NCBI GenBank assembly: GCA_045576635.1
Contig: JAZNGT010000027.1
Coordinates: 1 to 19,660, forward strand
DNA: 19,660 bases
Origin: Congzhengia sp045576635
GTDB lineage: Bacteria > Bacillota > Clostridia > UBA1381 > UBA9506
Direction: 5' to 3'
The translations under genes were made by a program, and so were the position numbers. Below are positions 6,607-13,998 of this stretch, one piece after another (the stretch's first letter is position 1; every line of letters begins with the position of its first letter). Below the pieces are notes generated by a model. The model saw nothing but the letters and a program-made list of their open reading frames with translations. It ran no database searches and was not told the DNA's origin.

Positions 6607-9000
6607 TTGCAGATTACAGAAAAAATAAAAAACGGAACCGTCTATTTTGACGGCGGAATGGGTACACTCCTGCAAGGAATGGGACTAAAACCGGGAGAAC
6701 TTCCTGAACTTTGGGGGATGATGCATCCGGATAAACTCATTTTTGCGCATGAACAGTACCTTTTGGCAGGTTGTGATGTAATTGCAACCAATACATTTGG
6801 CGCAAACAGTTTAAAGTTTAATGGCGAGGAACATACGCCTCACCTTTTAACCGTTGTGCAAAATGCAATTATGTGCGCGCGGACCGCAATCGGAAAAGTC
6901 AGCGGTAAAAAGCGTTACATTGCGCTCGATATCGGACCGCTTGGAAGACTTATTAAACCGCTTGGCGATTTGGATTTTGAAGAAGCAGTCCGTATCTTTT
7001 CAGAAACGATAAAAATCGGTGCAGAATTTGGCGTAGACTGTATTTTAATAGAAACCATGAACGACAGTTACGAAACAAAGGCGGCGGTTTTAGCGGCAAA
7101 AGAAACGTGCGATTTGCCTATCTTTGTTACCAACACTTATGATGAAGACGGCAAACTTATGACTGGCGCAGATTGCGGTGCTATGGTAGCAATGTTGGAA
7201 GGTTTGGGCGTTTCAGCCCTTGGTGTAAACTGTGGTCTGGGTCCCGATAAACTTATCGGTGTTGTAGAAAAACTTACAGAATATGCATCCATACCGGTTA
7301 TCGTAAATCCCAATGCGGGACTCCCCGCGTTTGACGGCGAAAAAACAGTGTATAACGTTTCGCCTGAGGAATTTTCCGAGCAAATGAAAGCGTTTTTAAA
7401 AATGGGCGTACATGGTCTTGGCGGTTGCTGCGGCACTACACCGGAGCATATCGCGGCGCTCGTTCAAAAGACAAAGGATTTAGAGGCGGTTCCTATAACA
7501 GATAAAAAAAGAACTGTCATCTCATCTTACACACATTGTGTAGAATTTGGGAAATCTCCCGTTTTGATTGGCGAGCGCATCAATCCAACCGGTAAAAGCC
7601 TTATGAAAGCGGCACTTCGTGAAAACAACATGGAATATATCTTAAACGAGGGATTGTCGCAAAAGGAGAGCGGCGCACACGTTTTAGATGTAAATGTGGG
7701 ACTTCCTGATATTGATGAAAAACGTATGCTTTCTAATGTTGTGTTTGAACTGCAATCCGTGTGTGATTTGCCGCTTCAAATCGATACGTCTGATAAAGAT
7801 GCAATGGAGGCAGCACTTCGCATATACAACGGAAAGCCTATGATAAATTCTGTTTGCGGAAAAAAAGAGAGCATGGAAGCAGTATTTCCGCTGGCGGCAA
7901 AGTATGGCGGTCTTATCGTTGCGCTTACATTAGATGAAAACGGCATACCGGATACCGCAGAGGGAAGATTCCGCATTGCAGAAAAAATCTACCATACGGC
8001 AGAAACGTACGGCATTTCAAGAAAAGATATTATCATAGACACGCTTGCAATGACGATAAGTGCAGATACAACTTCGGCTAGAACAACGCTTTCTTCCATC
8101 GACCTTGTAAAGCGTGCGGGTGGACTTACAAGCCTTGGTGTTTCGAATGTTTCATTCGGACTTCCTGAACGCGAAAACATTCACACCACATTTTTTGCAA
8201 TGGCACTTTCCAAAGGACTGGATGCCGCAATTATGAATCCCAGGGCAAAAAAAATGATGGATGTTTATTACAGTTTTCAGGCGCTTCATAATTTAGACCC
8301 TATGTGTGAGCGTTATATTGCATACGCTGCAGAGACGAAAAGTGAACAAAAGGAACCTGTAAAAGAAGACAAAAAATCAAATGAAGAAGCCTTAAAAAGC
8401 GCGATCATAAAAGGATTAAAGGATGAAGCAAAACAGATAACAGAAAAACTTATCAAAGAAAAAGATTCACTTTCTGTCGTAAATGAATGCATTATACCCG
8501 CACTCGATATCGTTGGCAAGGGGTTTGAAAACAAGACAATGTTTCTGCCGCAGCTTTTGATGAGTGCAGAGAGCGCAAAAGCATCGTTTGATGTTTTAAA
8601 AAGCACGATGAAGCAGGAAAAAAGTGATGAAAAAGCATTTCCTATTGTGATTGCGACCGTTAAAGGCGACATTCACGACATCGGCAAAAATATCGTGAAA
8701 GTGTTGCTTTTAAATTACGGCTTTGATGTAACGGATTTGGGAAAAGATGTTCCGCCCGAGAAAATTTTAGAGGTGGCATTAGAAAAGAAAGCAAAACTTG
8801 TTGGATTAAGTGCGCTTATGACAACTACGGTGCCCGCGATGGAAGAGACCATAAAACTTTTGCGTGAACACGCGCCGCATATTAAAACGGTTGTGGGTGG
8901 CGCAGTTCTTACGCAAAGCTATGCCGATATGATAGGGGCAGACAAATATGCAAAAGATGCAATGGAAGCAGTGCGTTTTGCTGAATCATTAAAAAAATGA
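6607..9000 (+). CDS. metH: Cobalamin-dependent methionine synthase, without reactivation domain
   Basis: Transfers the methyl group of methyltetrahydrofolate to homocysteine through cob(I)alamin. The 797 residues cover three modules. The homocysteine/zinc barrel (about 1-295) starts with YFDGGMGTLLQ and has zinc cysteines C209 and C274-C275 (GGCCGT). The pterin-binding barrel (about 319-570) starts at LIGERINPTGK. The cobalamin cap and Rossmann module (about 600-797) contains D688-I-H690-D-I-G693, with H690 the lower axial ligand, plus the downstream GLSALMTTT and VVGGAVLT segments. The protein ends where full-length MetH would continue into its SAM domain, which is supplied by the preceding gene. 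The start is TTG at 6607: AGAGGA is 9 bases upstream, and the family's N-terminal motif follows directly. Confidence 0.95.
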   Translation: MQITEKIKNGTVYFDGGMGTLLQGMGLKPGELPELWGMMHPDKLIFAHEQYLLAGCDVIATNTFGANSLKFNGEEHTPHLLTVVQNAIMCARTAIGKVSGKKRYIALDIGPLGRLIKPLGDLDFEEAVRIFSETIKIGAEFGVDCILIETMNDSYETKAAVLAAKETCDLPIFVTNTYDEDGKLMTGADCGAMVAMLEGLGVSALGVNCGLGPDKLIGVVEKLTEYASIPVIVNPNAGLPAFDGEKTVYNVSPEEFSEQMKAFLKMGVHGLGGCCGTTPEHIAALVQKTKDLEAVPITDKKRTVISSYTHCVEFGKSPVLIGERINPTGKSLMKAALRENNMEYILNEGLSQKESGAHVLDVNVGLPDIDEKRMLSNVVFELQSVCDLPLQIDTSDKDAMEAALRIYNGKPMINSVCGKKESMEAVFPLAAKYGGLIVALTLDENGIPDTAEGRFRIAEKIYHTAETYGISRKDIIIDTLAMTISADTTSARTTLSSIDLVKRAGGLTSLGVSNVSFGLPERENIHTTFFAMALSKGLDAAIMNPRAKKMMDVYYSFQALHNLDPMCERYIAYAAETKSEQKEPVKEDKKSNEEALKSAIIKGLKDEAKQITEKLIKEKDSLSVVNECIIPALDIVGKGFENKTMFLPQLLMSAESAKASFDVLKSTMKQEKSDEKAFPIVIATVKGDIHDIGKNIVKVLLLNYGFDVTDLGKDVPPEKILEVALEKKAKLVGLSALMTTTVPAMEETIKLLREHAPHIKTVVGGAVLTQSYADMIGADKYAKDAMEAVRFAESLKK

Positions 9001-9011
9001 ATATATAAAAT

Positions 9012-9034
9012 AGGGGCTTAAAAGCCCCTTTTTT
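9012..9034. terminator. Terminator between metH and the carboxypeptidase gene
   Basis: Stem GGGGCT/AGCCCC (9013-9018 and 9023-9028) extended by an A-T pair, loop TAAA, then six T. An A-rich left flank lets it work on the minus strand too, just after the stop of the convergent gene at 9033. Confidence 0.85.
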
Positions 9035-10178
9035 AATTTCCGTAACACATAAATCCGAATAGTTTTGCAAGCATTCCGAATATTCCGAGTGCCTTTACAT
9101 CGCCTTTTGCAACAATATCGGCTGTGCCGATAGATGTTCCGTCAACCAAAAAATCTACTGTGCCTATTTTATCGTTAACTGAAAGCGGTGCGCGGACAGA
9201 ATCGGGAAGTTGCATTCGTTTTTCAATGTTTCCCATTTTACTTTTTTCCAAAAGCAGAGTAAAGTCATCAGAAAGACCAATTTTAAGTGTTTTTTCTCTG
9301 CCTTTTAAAACAGTGATATCGGGAAGTTCTTCTGCTTTTAGGAGCGCATTGGAAACAGTATAGTTTGAAAAACCAAAGTCTAAAAGTTTTGTAGCATCGG
9401 CGAAACGTTCTTTTGAAGTAGGAGCGCCCATCACAACGGCAATCAAATCCATATTGTCCCGTTTTGCAGAGGCGCTGACACAAAATCCTGCGGAACTTGT
9501 AGAACCTGTTTTTAAGCCTGTTGCACCAGAATAAAAACGAATGAGTTTGTTGGTGTTTACAAGACCAAATTCGCCGTTTCTTAAAGAATCCATCCAGATG
9601 GTCGTGTAATCGAAAATTTTAGGATGTTTTAAAAGTTCTGCCGACATAAGCGCAATATCGTGCGCCGATGTTACGTGATTCGGGTCATCTAAACCGTTAC
9701 AGTTTATAAACGTGGTATCGTTCATACCGAGCGCTTTTGCTTTTTCGTTCATTTTTGCAACAAAGCCTTCGTGTGAGCCTGCGACAAATTCTGCGAGAGC
9801 CACTGCGGCATCGTTTCCCGATGCAACTGCAACGGCTTTTAGCATATCATGTACGCTCATTTCTTCGTTTTCTTCCAAAAACACCTGCGAACCGCCCATC
9901 GAGGCAGCAAGCGCTGATGTGCGCACCATATCCTCTAATTTGCATTGACCGTTTTGAAGGGCTTCCATCGTAAGAAGCATCGTCATAATTTTTGTAACAC
10001 TTGCAGGCGGAAGTTTTTCGTGCGAAGCGTATTCGTAGAGAATCGTTCCGCTCTTTGGTTCTAATAAAATAGCAGATTTTGAAGAAAGTGCAAGTTCAGG
10101 TGTTTCAGCAAAAACTGCCGGACACGCAGATAAAAAAACAAAACTTACACACAAAAAAATAGATAACAGCTTTTTCAT
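9033..10178 (-). CDS. D-alanyl-D-alanine carboxypeptidase (low-molecular-weight PBP, DacF-like)
   Basis: Removes the terminal D-Ala from peptidoglycan stem pentapeptides at the outer face of the membrane. The 381-aa precursor starts with a signal peptide (MKKLLSIFLCVSFVFLSA, likely cut after AVFA near residue 24). All three catalytic motifs of the S11 family are present at normal spacing: S60-V-T-K63, S120-G-N122 and K223-T-G225. After about residue 270 a beta-rich PBP5 C-terminal domain follows, and the tail (GIFGMLAKLFGFM) can form the amphipathic helix that anchors such enzymes. ATG 10178 is used in place of an upstream in-frame start at 10217 because it begins the signal peptide and follows AAAGG. 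DacF, DacB and DacA cannot be separated by eye; DacF is the common call in spore formers. Confidence 0.92.
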   Translation of the reverse strand: MKKLLSIFLCVSFVFLSACPAVFAETPELALSSKSAILLEPKSGTILYEYASHEKLPPASVTKIMTMLLTMEALQNGQCKLEDMVRTSALAASMGGSQVFLEENEEMSVHDMLKAVAVASGNDAAVALAEFVAGSHEGFVAKMNEKAKALGMNDTTFINCNGLDDPNHVTSAHDIALMSAELLKHPKIFDYTTIWMDSLRNGEFGLVNTNKLIRFYSGATGLKTGSTSSAGFCVSASAKRDNMDLIAVVMGAPTSKERFADATKLLDFGFSNYTVSNALLKAEELPDITVLKGREKTLKIGLSDDFTLLLEKSKMGNIEKRMQLPDSVRAPLSVNDKIGTVDFLVDGTSIGTADIVAKGDVKALGIFGMLAKLFGFMCYGN

Positions 10179-10193
10179 AAATGACAAACCTTT

Positions 10194-10230
10194 CTGCCTG
10201 CGTAATTTTTGGCGCACAATCCGCAGGCAG
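10194..10230 (-). promoter_or_regulatory. Hairpin in the carboxypeptidase gene leader
   Basis: A 9-bp perfect inverted repeat, CTGCCTGCG/CGCAGGCAG, with a 19-base loop, ends directly before the AAAGG ribosome binding site. There is no T-run, so it is not a terminator. It could affect ribosome access or mRNA stability. Confidence 0.45.
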
Positions 10231-10301
10231 ACAGCGCGTCAGAAAATTGATTGCTGTTACCTATTTTATGTTTCAAATTGTATGGTATGACTGAAAAACT
10301 T

Positions 10302-10850
10302 TTAAAATGTGGGATAAAACATTGCCTTTAAAGCACGGCGTGCCTGCGGTCGCTTTCCAAGGAAAGATGCGATAGCAAAGGCAAATTCATGCGTTACGCC
10401 GGCACCTTTTGCGGTAATAAAGTTTTTGTCCGTAACAACGCCTTTGCGTTTGGTAATGGCGCCGACTAATTTTCCCTCAAAACCGGGGTAGCAGGTAGCC
10501 TTTACGCCCGAAAGAAGTCCCAACACGCCAAACACTTTGGGCGCGGCACAAATTGCAGCAAGGAGCACACCCTTTTTCGCCACGCGTGTTAAAAGGTCTG
10601 TCAGATATGGGCAGGTTTCCAAATTGTCTGCACCCGGAAGACCGCCGGGGAGAATGATTGCATCTATATCATCTTCGTTTATATCTTCTTTTTTTATGTC
10701 TGCCAAAACAGAGATTCCGTGTGTACCCAAAACGGTAAGACTGTCCGTAATAGAAACGGTTTTTATGTCGATTTCACATCGTCTTAAAATGTCAACGGTC
10801 GCGAGCGCTTCGATTTCTTCAAATCCTTCCGCCAAAAATAAATATACCAT
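10302..10850 (-). CDS. DJ-1/PfpI family protein (YajL-like)
   Basis: A 182-aa cytoplasmic protein of the DJ-1/ThiJ/PfpI superfamily. MVYLFLAEGFEEIEALATVDILRR contains the conserved early Glu; ILPGGLPGADNL is followed by AAICAAPKVFG with the nucleophile-elbow cysteine; the late TAKGAGVTHEFAFAIA segment completes the fold. Family members are reported as glyoxalase- or deglycase-like enzymes and redox-sensitive chaperones, so the exact activity is not assignable. The ATG at 10850 is preceded by GAGGTG; an upstream in-frame extension to 10922 would cross the promoter and has no ribosome binding site. The carboxypeptidase gene lies 123 bases downstream on the same strand without a visible terminator between, so read-through is possible. 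Confidence 0.88.
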   Translation of the reverse strand: MVYLFLAEGFEEIEALATVDILRRCEIDIKTVSITDSLTVLGTHGISVLADIKKEDINEDDIDAIILPGGLPGADNLETCPYLTDLLTRVAKKGVLLAAICAAPKVFGVLGLLSGVKATCYPGFEGKLVGAITKRKGVVTDKNFITAKGAGVTHEFAFAIASFLGKRPQARRALKAMFYPTF

Positions 10851-10865
10851 AATTGTCACCTCGTA

Positions 10866-10894
10866 TTGATTTATAAAATAAAAATTGATACAAT
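10866..10894 (+). promoter_or_regulatory. Promoter of the DUF6873 gene
   Basis: TTGATT (10866-10871), 17-base spacer, TACAAT (10889-10894). The predicted start near 10901 lies inside the -10 box of the opposing promoter. Confidence 0.6.
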
Positions 10895-10895
10895 A

Positions 10896-10924
10896 ATTAT
10901 ACCGTAAATAAAAGGATAACACAA
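10896..10924 (-). promoter_or_regulatory. Promoter of the DJ-1/PfpI gene
   Basis: On the minus strand TTGTGT (10919-10924), 17-base spacer, exact TATAAT (10896-10901). It faces the plus-strand promoter at 10866-10894, each transcribing through the other. Confidence 0.65.
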
Positions 10925-10939
10925 TAGAGGTTTTGATTT

Positions 10940-11638
10940 ATGCAAAAAAAGTTACTTATAGACAATCGCTTTTTAGAAATTGCACGAAAAAAATGGGGGA
11001 GCGAATTTAAAATTCTGCCCTCTTATACACTTCCACATGCTGCGTCCCCTGTATGCTGTCACCCTGATATGTCGATTCTTCGCGTTGGAGATACGTGGAT
11101 ATGCGAAAAATCGGCGTTTTCTTACTATCAAAAACTTTTGCCCGATACAAACTTGATTCAGGGAGAGACTGTTGTTTTCAGTCACTACCCAAAAGACATT
11201 GCATATAATGTATTGATATCCGGAAAAACTGCGGCGGCAAATTTTTTATATACCGACAGTGCGGTAAAAGAAACGCTCGAAAAACAAGGGTACGAACTTT
11301 TAAATGTGCGGCAGGGGTATGCAAAATGTGCGTCTGTCGTGTTTAAAAACGCGGTCATTACGGCGGATACCTCCATTATAAAGGCGATTTCAAAAAAAGA
11401 CATAGATGTGCTTTTCGTATCGCAAGGCGGCGTGCGTCTTGACGGATATGAGTATGGTTTTTTAGGCGGCGCATCCGGTTTTGCATTTGGAAAACTTTTG
11501 TTTTTTGGAGATATCACAAAACATAAAGATTATGAAAAAATAAAAGCATTTACAGAAAAACATGAAATCACAATCGATTATATAGAGAATTTTCCGCTCA
11601 CAGATGTTGGCACAATTATCGGTATAGAGGAAGAATAA
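10940..11638 (+). CDS. DUF6873-type protein (GME-fold), function unknown
   Basis: A 232-aa cytoplasmic protein that I recognise as a clostridial family of unknown function named for a fold shared with guanidino-group-modifying enzymes (amidinotransferases, deiminases). Visible family features are CCHPDMSI (about 39-46), the VRQGYAKCASVVF block with AVITAD soon after, and DGYEYGFLGGASGFAFGKLLFFGDI near the C-terminus. Whether the catalytic residues of active GME enzymes are retained cannot be judged by eye. The ATG at 10940 has GAGG at 9-base spacing. The sporulation gene ytxC starts 47 bases downstream with no terminator between, so the two are probably co-transcribed. The family name rests on memory of conserved segments and should be confirmed by profile search. 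Confidence 0.7.
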   Translation: MQKKLLIDNRFLEIARKKWGSEFKILPSYTLPHAASPVCCHPDMSILRVGDTWICEKSAFSYYQKLLPDTNLIQGETVVFSHYPKDIAYNVLISGKTAAANFLYTDSAVKETLEKQGYELLNVRQGYAKCASVVFKNAVITADTSIIKAISKKDIDVLFVSQGGVRLDGYEYGFLGGASGFAFGKLLFFGDITKHKDYEKIKAFTEKHEITIDYIENFPLTDVGTIIGIEEE

Positions 11639-11685
11639 TTGCAGATAATAGGTTCGGATAAGGAAAATGTTAAGAGGTGAAATAT

Positions 11686-12519
11686 TTGAACGACCGTATC
11701 CGATTGGGCTTTAAAAATAAGAACACACTTGTGAAAGAAAGAGTGTTATCAAAACACGAGTTTCCGATAGAAATTTCAGAAGGACAAAATACGAGAGTAA
11801 ATGTTTTGTTTACTGCGGGAAGTAACAAAAAGATTTTTGAAAGTTACCTTACGGCGCTTTCGGATTTTATTATGACAAAATACGAGAGTAAACTTTTAAA
11901 ATGGATGATAAAAAATCAGTATAGAGACATAAAGCCGTTTCAGTTAAATGAGATTTTAAGTCTTTTAGAAAGTGTAGAAGACGATGCGCGCCTTTCATCT
12001 AAAAGTCGCCGAAACAGTATAAAAGAAGGGCTTTTTGCCTATTTTTCGGAAAACAGTTCGGCAAATGTAGAAGGACTTGTGGCGTTTCGCTTAAAAGACT
12101 ATATTGCGCTCCTTTACGAAGTAACGGAGACGCTCATCGATAAATATCTTACCGAAAAAGAATACGAAGAATTTATTGAACTATTGCGCTATTTTATTCA
12201 CGTGCAGGGCATGAGGCCAAGTCTTACGCACCTTGTTGTGAAAAAAGGCGGTATGTATCTTTTGTTAGACGAAAACGAAAACGATATTACGAAAGAGTGT
12301 ATCAGAGAGTTTGCCCGTCCCGACGAACTTTGTGCTGAAAGTTTTGATGATTTACTCATTAGCATTTTGATTACGCTTGCGCCTGAAAGAATTGTGGTGC
12401 ATAATAGCGGTGATATTGAAAACAGAGAGATATTTCATACCATTGAAAAAGTATTTGATTCCGTAACATTTTGCGACGGATGTAACCTTTGCACACAAAC
12501 AAAACAGAGTTATAAATAA
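11686..12519 (+). CDS. ytxC: Sporulation protein YtxC
   Basis: A 277-aa protein resembling the YtxC family, found in endospore formers and of unknown biochemical role. The best-matching part is the central and C-terminal region: LLRYFIHVQGMRPSLTHLVV, then GGMYLLLDENENDITKECI, and the ending VTFCDGCNLC close to the C-terminus. No signal peptide or membrane segment is seen. The start is TTG at 11686, because AGAGGTG lies 6 bases upstream; a GTG at 11677 in the same frame is itself part of that ribosome binding site. The stop codon is the first three bases of the left inverted repeat of the downstream block. The gene supports a spore-forming or recently spore-forming host. Confidence 0.78.
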   Translation: MNDRIRLGFKNKNTLVKERVLSKHEFPIEISEGQNTRVNVLFTAGSNKKIFESYLTALSDFIMTKYESKLLKWMIKNQYRDIKPFQLNEILSLLESVEDDARLSSKSRRNSIKEGLFAYFSENSSANVEGLVAFRLKDYIALLYEVTETLIDKYLTEKEYEEFIELLRYFIHVQGMRPSLTHLVVKKGGMYLLLDENENDITKECIREFARPDELCAESFDDLLISILITLAPERIVVHNSGDIENREIFHTIEKVFDSVTFCDGCNLCTQTKQSYK

Positions 12520-12795
12520 AGGGGGTGTAGCAAAATGCGCACACCACCCAAGGCAAAGAAAACGCATAACAAAGCCTTTCTAATATGCTTAAAAAGTTAA
12601 AATAATGCAAAAAGTAAGGAAGGAATTCGTCATTTGACGAATTCCTTCTATTTTTGTGCCTTGTGTTTTGAACAAACTTCACCTCTTTGCGTACCTTCGT
12701 ACGCATACGGGTTCAGTTTGTCCAATCTGCGCTATTTTCCGTCCACCCCAAAAGGGGATGTAGCAAAATGATTTCATTTTGCTACATCCCCTTTA
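12517..12795. repeat. Hairpin-rich intergenic block bounded by 21-bp inverted repeats
   Basis: The ends, 12517-12537 and 12775-12795, are inverted copies matching at 20 of 21 positions (G versus A at one site; core TGTAGCAAAATG). A third copy of the repeat lies at 12751-12770 in the same orientation as the left end. Between them are a 13-bp hairpin (12619-12648) and a nested hairpin (12672-12721 with inner stem 12688-12705). No convincing gene is inside. The block fills the whole gap between two convergent genes and supplies both stop codons. It could be a small non-autonomous (MITE-like) element or a set of terminators built from repeats. Confidence 0.55.
12619..12655. terminator. Intrinsic terminator after ytxC
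   Basis: Perfect 13-bp stem GAAGGAATTCGTC/GACGAATTCCTTC with loop ATTT, followed by TATTTTT on the plus strand. The left flank (AAAAAGTAA) gives a short T-run on the minus strand, so it may also stop transcripts coming from tmcAL. Confidence 0.8.
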
Positions 12796-12798
12796 TTT
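12751..12798. terminator. 20-bp hairpin made from two repeat copies
   Basis: Bases 12751-12770 pair perfectly with 12775-12794 around an ATTT loop. The adjacent CCCC at 12746-12749 can pair with GGGG at 12754-12757 instead, so two exclusive folds exist. It lies at the end of tmcAL and could terminate transcription from either side; T-rich sequence follows on the plus strand. Confidence 0.6.
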
Positions 12799-13929
12799 TA
12801 TATATTTAGGTGATGTCGTAAAATCTTTTCCGCCTTTTTTGTCATCTGTCAAAAGTGCGTAAATATCGGTTGCCAAAATGTCTTTTTTTAGCATATCACA
12901 AAGCGCTTTGTTTTCGCTTTCTATCCAATCCTTTGCTTTTATGATTACGGGAATGGAGGAATTTTTATTTATTTCGTTTATCATCTTTTTGCCCGTATCG
13001 TTAAACGCTAAAACACGCGCATAACAGGGCGCAGCTTCGGTATCTTCATCCTTAATTCCCAAAAGTGCATTTATGATGATTCTGTCAATCCGTGTCTTTG
13101 TGTAGCGCTTTGTTTTAACGGCGTCCGAAAGGGCATCAAATCCGTATGTTTCGTTTGCGCATACTAAAAATCTGTTTTCCAAGCCTTCTTTTACATCAGC
13201 AATTTCACGTAATGTTTCTTCGGTTTCTTTCCTGAAATGATAAGAAACGATTGCGTCAAATGCATCTTTATCATACGGAGTAGCATTTGGCATAAATGGA
13301 ACGAAAGGGGAGACGTCTTCGTGGTGTTCCATCTTTTCGCGGATGCTTGATGACGAAACAAATTCAAAATTTCGCTTTACTGTTTTGGGAATCATATTGC
13401 TTTTTAATTTATGAAGTGCATTTAAGTATTCAAGCGCCAAAATATTGTTAGGCTTTGAAACAGTGTCTGCATCTATATCGGGAAAGTGTGTTCTCAAAAC
13501 AGTTTCCCTAGCCTTGGGAAAAGAATCGCCGTTTTTCATTTCTTCTTTGACTAATTCCCAAAATGCGTCGGAAGAAATGCACGATGCTGCGGATAAAAGG
13601 GCGTCCAAATCGCCACATTCACTTCCAAAAGAAAGGAACTTTACGACGCCAAGAGCATCCAAAAGCGACACGGCACCGTGCGCAAAACGCATTGCTGACT
13701 GCGCAGCATATACGACGGGAAGTTCCAACACCAAATCGGCACCGTTTCGAACTGCCACCTCTGCACGCGTCCACTTGTCGTAAATGGATGGCGCGCCGCG
13801 CTGCACAAAGTTTCCGCTCATAAGGCACAAAACGCCGTCTGCTTTTAAGGATTCCTTGTGCGTTTGAATCTGATAGGCATGTCCTTTATGGAACGGATTG
13901 TATTCACATATAATAGCCATAATGTTCAT
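12793..13929 (-). CDS. tmcAL: tRNA(Met) cytidine acetate ligase
   Basis: A 378-aa enzyme of the TmcAL (formerly YlbM) family. It activates acetate with ATP and forms N4-acetylcytidine at the wobble base of elongator tRNA-Met. The N-terminus has the nucleotidyltransferase signature ICEYNPFHKGH (H14-x-x-H17), followed by LMSGNFVQRGAPSIYDKWTRAE and GADLVLELPVVYAAQSA, all strongly conserved. The second nucleotide-contact motif is SSSSIREKM near residue 195. ATG 13929 is chosen because GGAGG lies 8 bases upstream; an in-frame extension to 13995 would run through the tsf terminator. It follows rpsB-tsf on the same strand but is separated by that terminator. Its last codons fall within the right inverted repeat of the downstream block. 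Confidence 0.92.
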   Translation of the reverse strand: MNIMAIICEYNPFHKGHAYQIQTHKESLKADGVLCLMSGNFVQRGAPSIYDKWTRAEVAVRNGADLVLELPVVYAAQSAMRFAHGAVSLLDALGVVKFLSFGSECGDLDALLSAASCISSDAFWELVKEEMKNGDSFPKARETVLRTHFPDIDADTVSKPNNILALEYLNALHKLKSNMIPKTVKRNFEFVSSSSIREKMEHHEDVSPFVPFMPNATPYDKDAFDAIVSYHFRKETEETLREIADVKEGLENRFLVCANETYGFDALSDAVKTKRYTKTRIDRIIINALLGIKDEDTEAAPCYARVLAFNDTGKKMINEINKNSSIPVIIKAKDWIESENKALCDMLKKDILATDIYALLTDDKKGGKDFTTSPKYIK

Positions 13930-13944
13930 GGCGTTTTCCTCCGT

Positions 13945-13983
13945 GAAACAAAAATCTCCGGAAAAGTTCTTTTCCGGAGATTT
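13945..13983 (-). terminator. Terminator of the rpsB-tsf operon
   Basis: A perfect 14-bp stem (13952-13965 with 13970-13983, loop GAAC in the transcript) is followed on the minus strand by TTTGTTT. It starts about 16 bases after the tsf stop codon and ends about 20 bases before the tmcAL start, so tmcAL is expressed by read-through or from a promoter I could not identify. Confidence 0.9.
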
Positions 13984-13998
13984 CAAATTTGTCAAAAC

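Noticed and set aside
12352..12706. Minus-strand open frames over the end of ytxC and the repeat block
   Set aside because: No ribosome binding site, no recognisable domain, antisense to a supported gene and composed of hairpin sequence.
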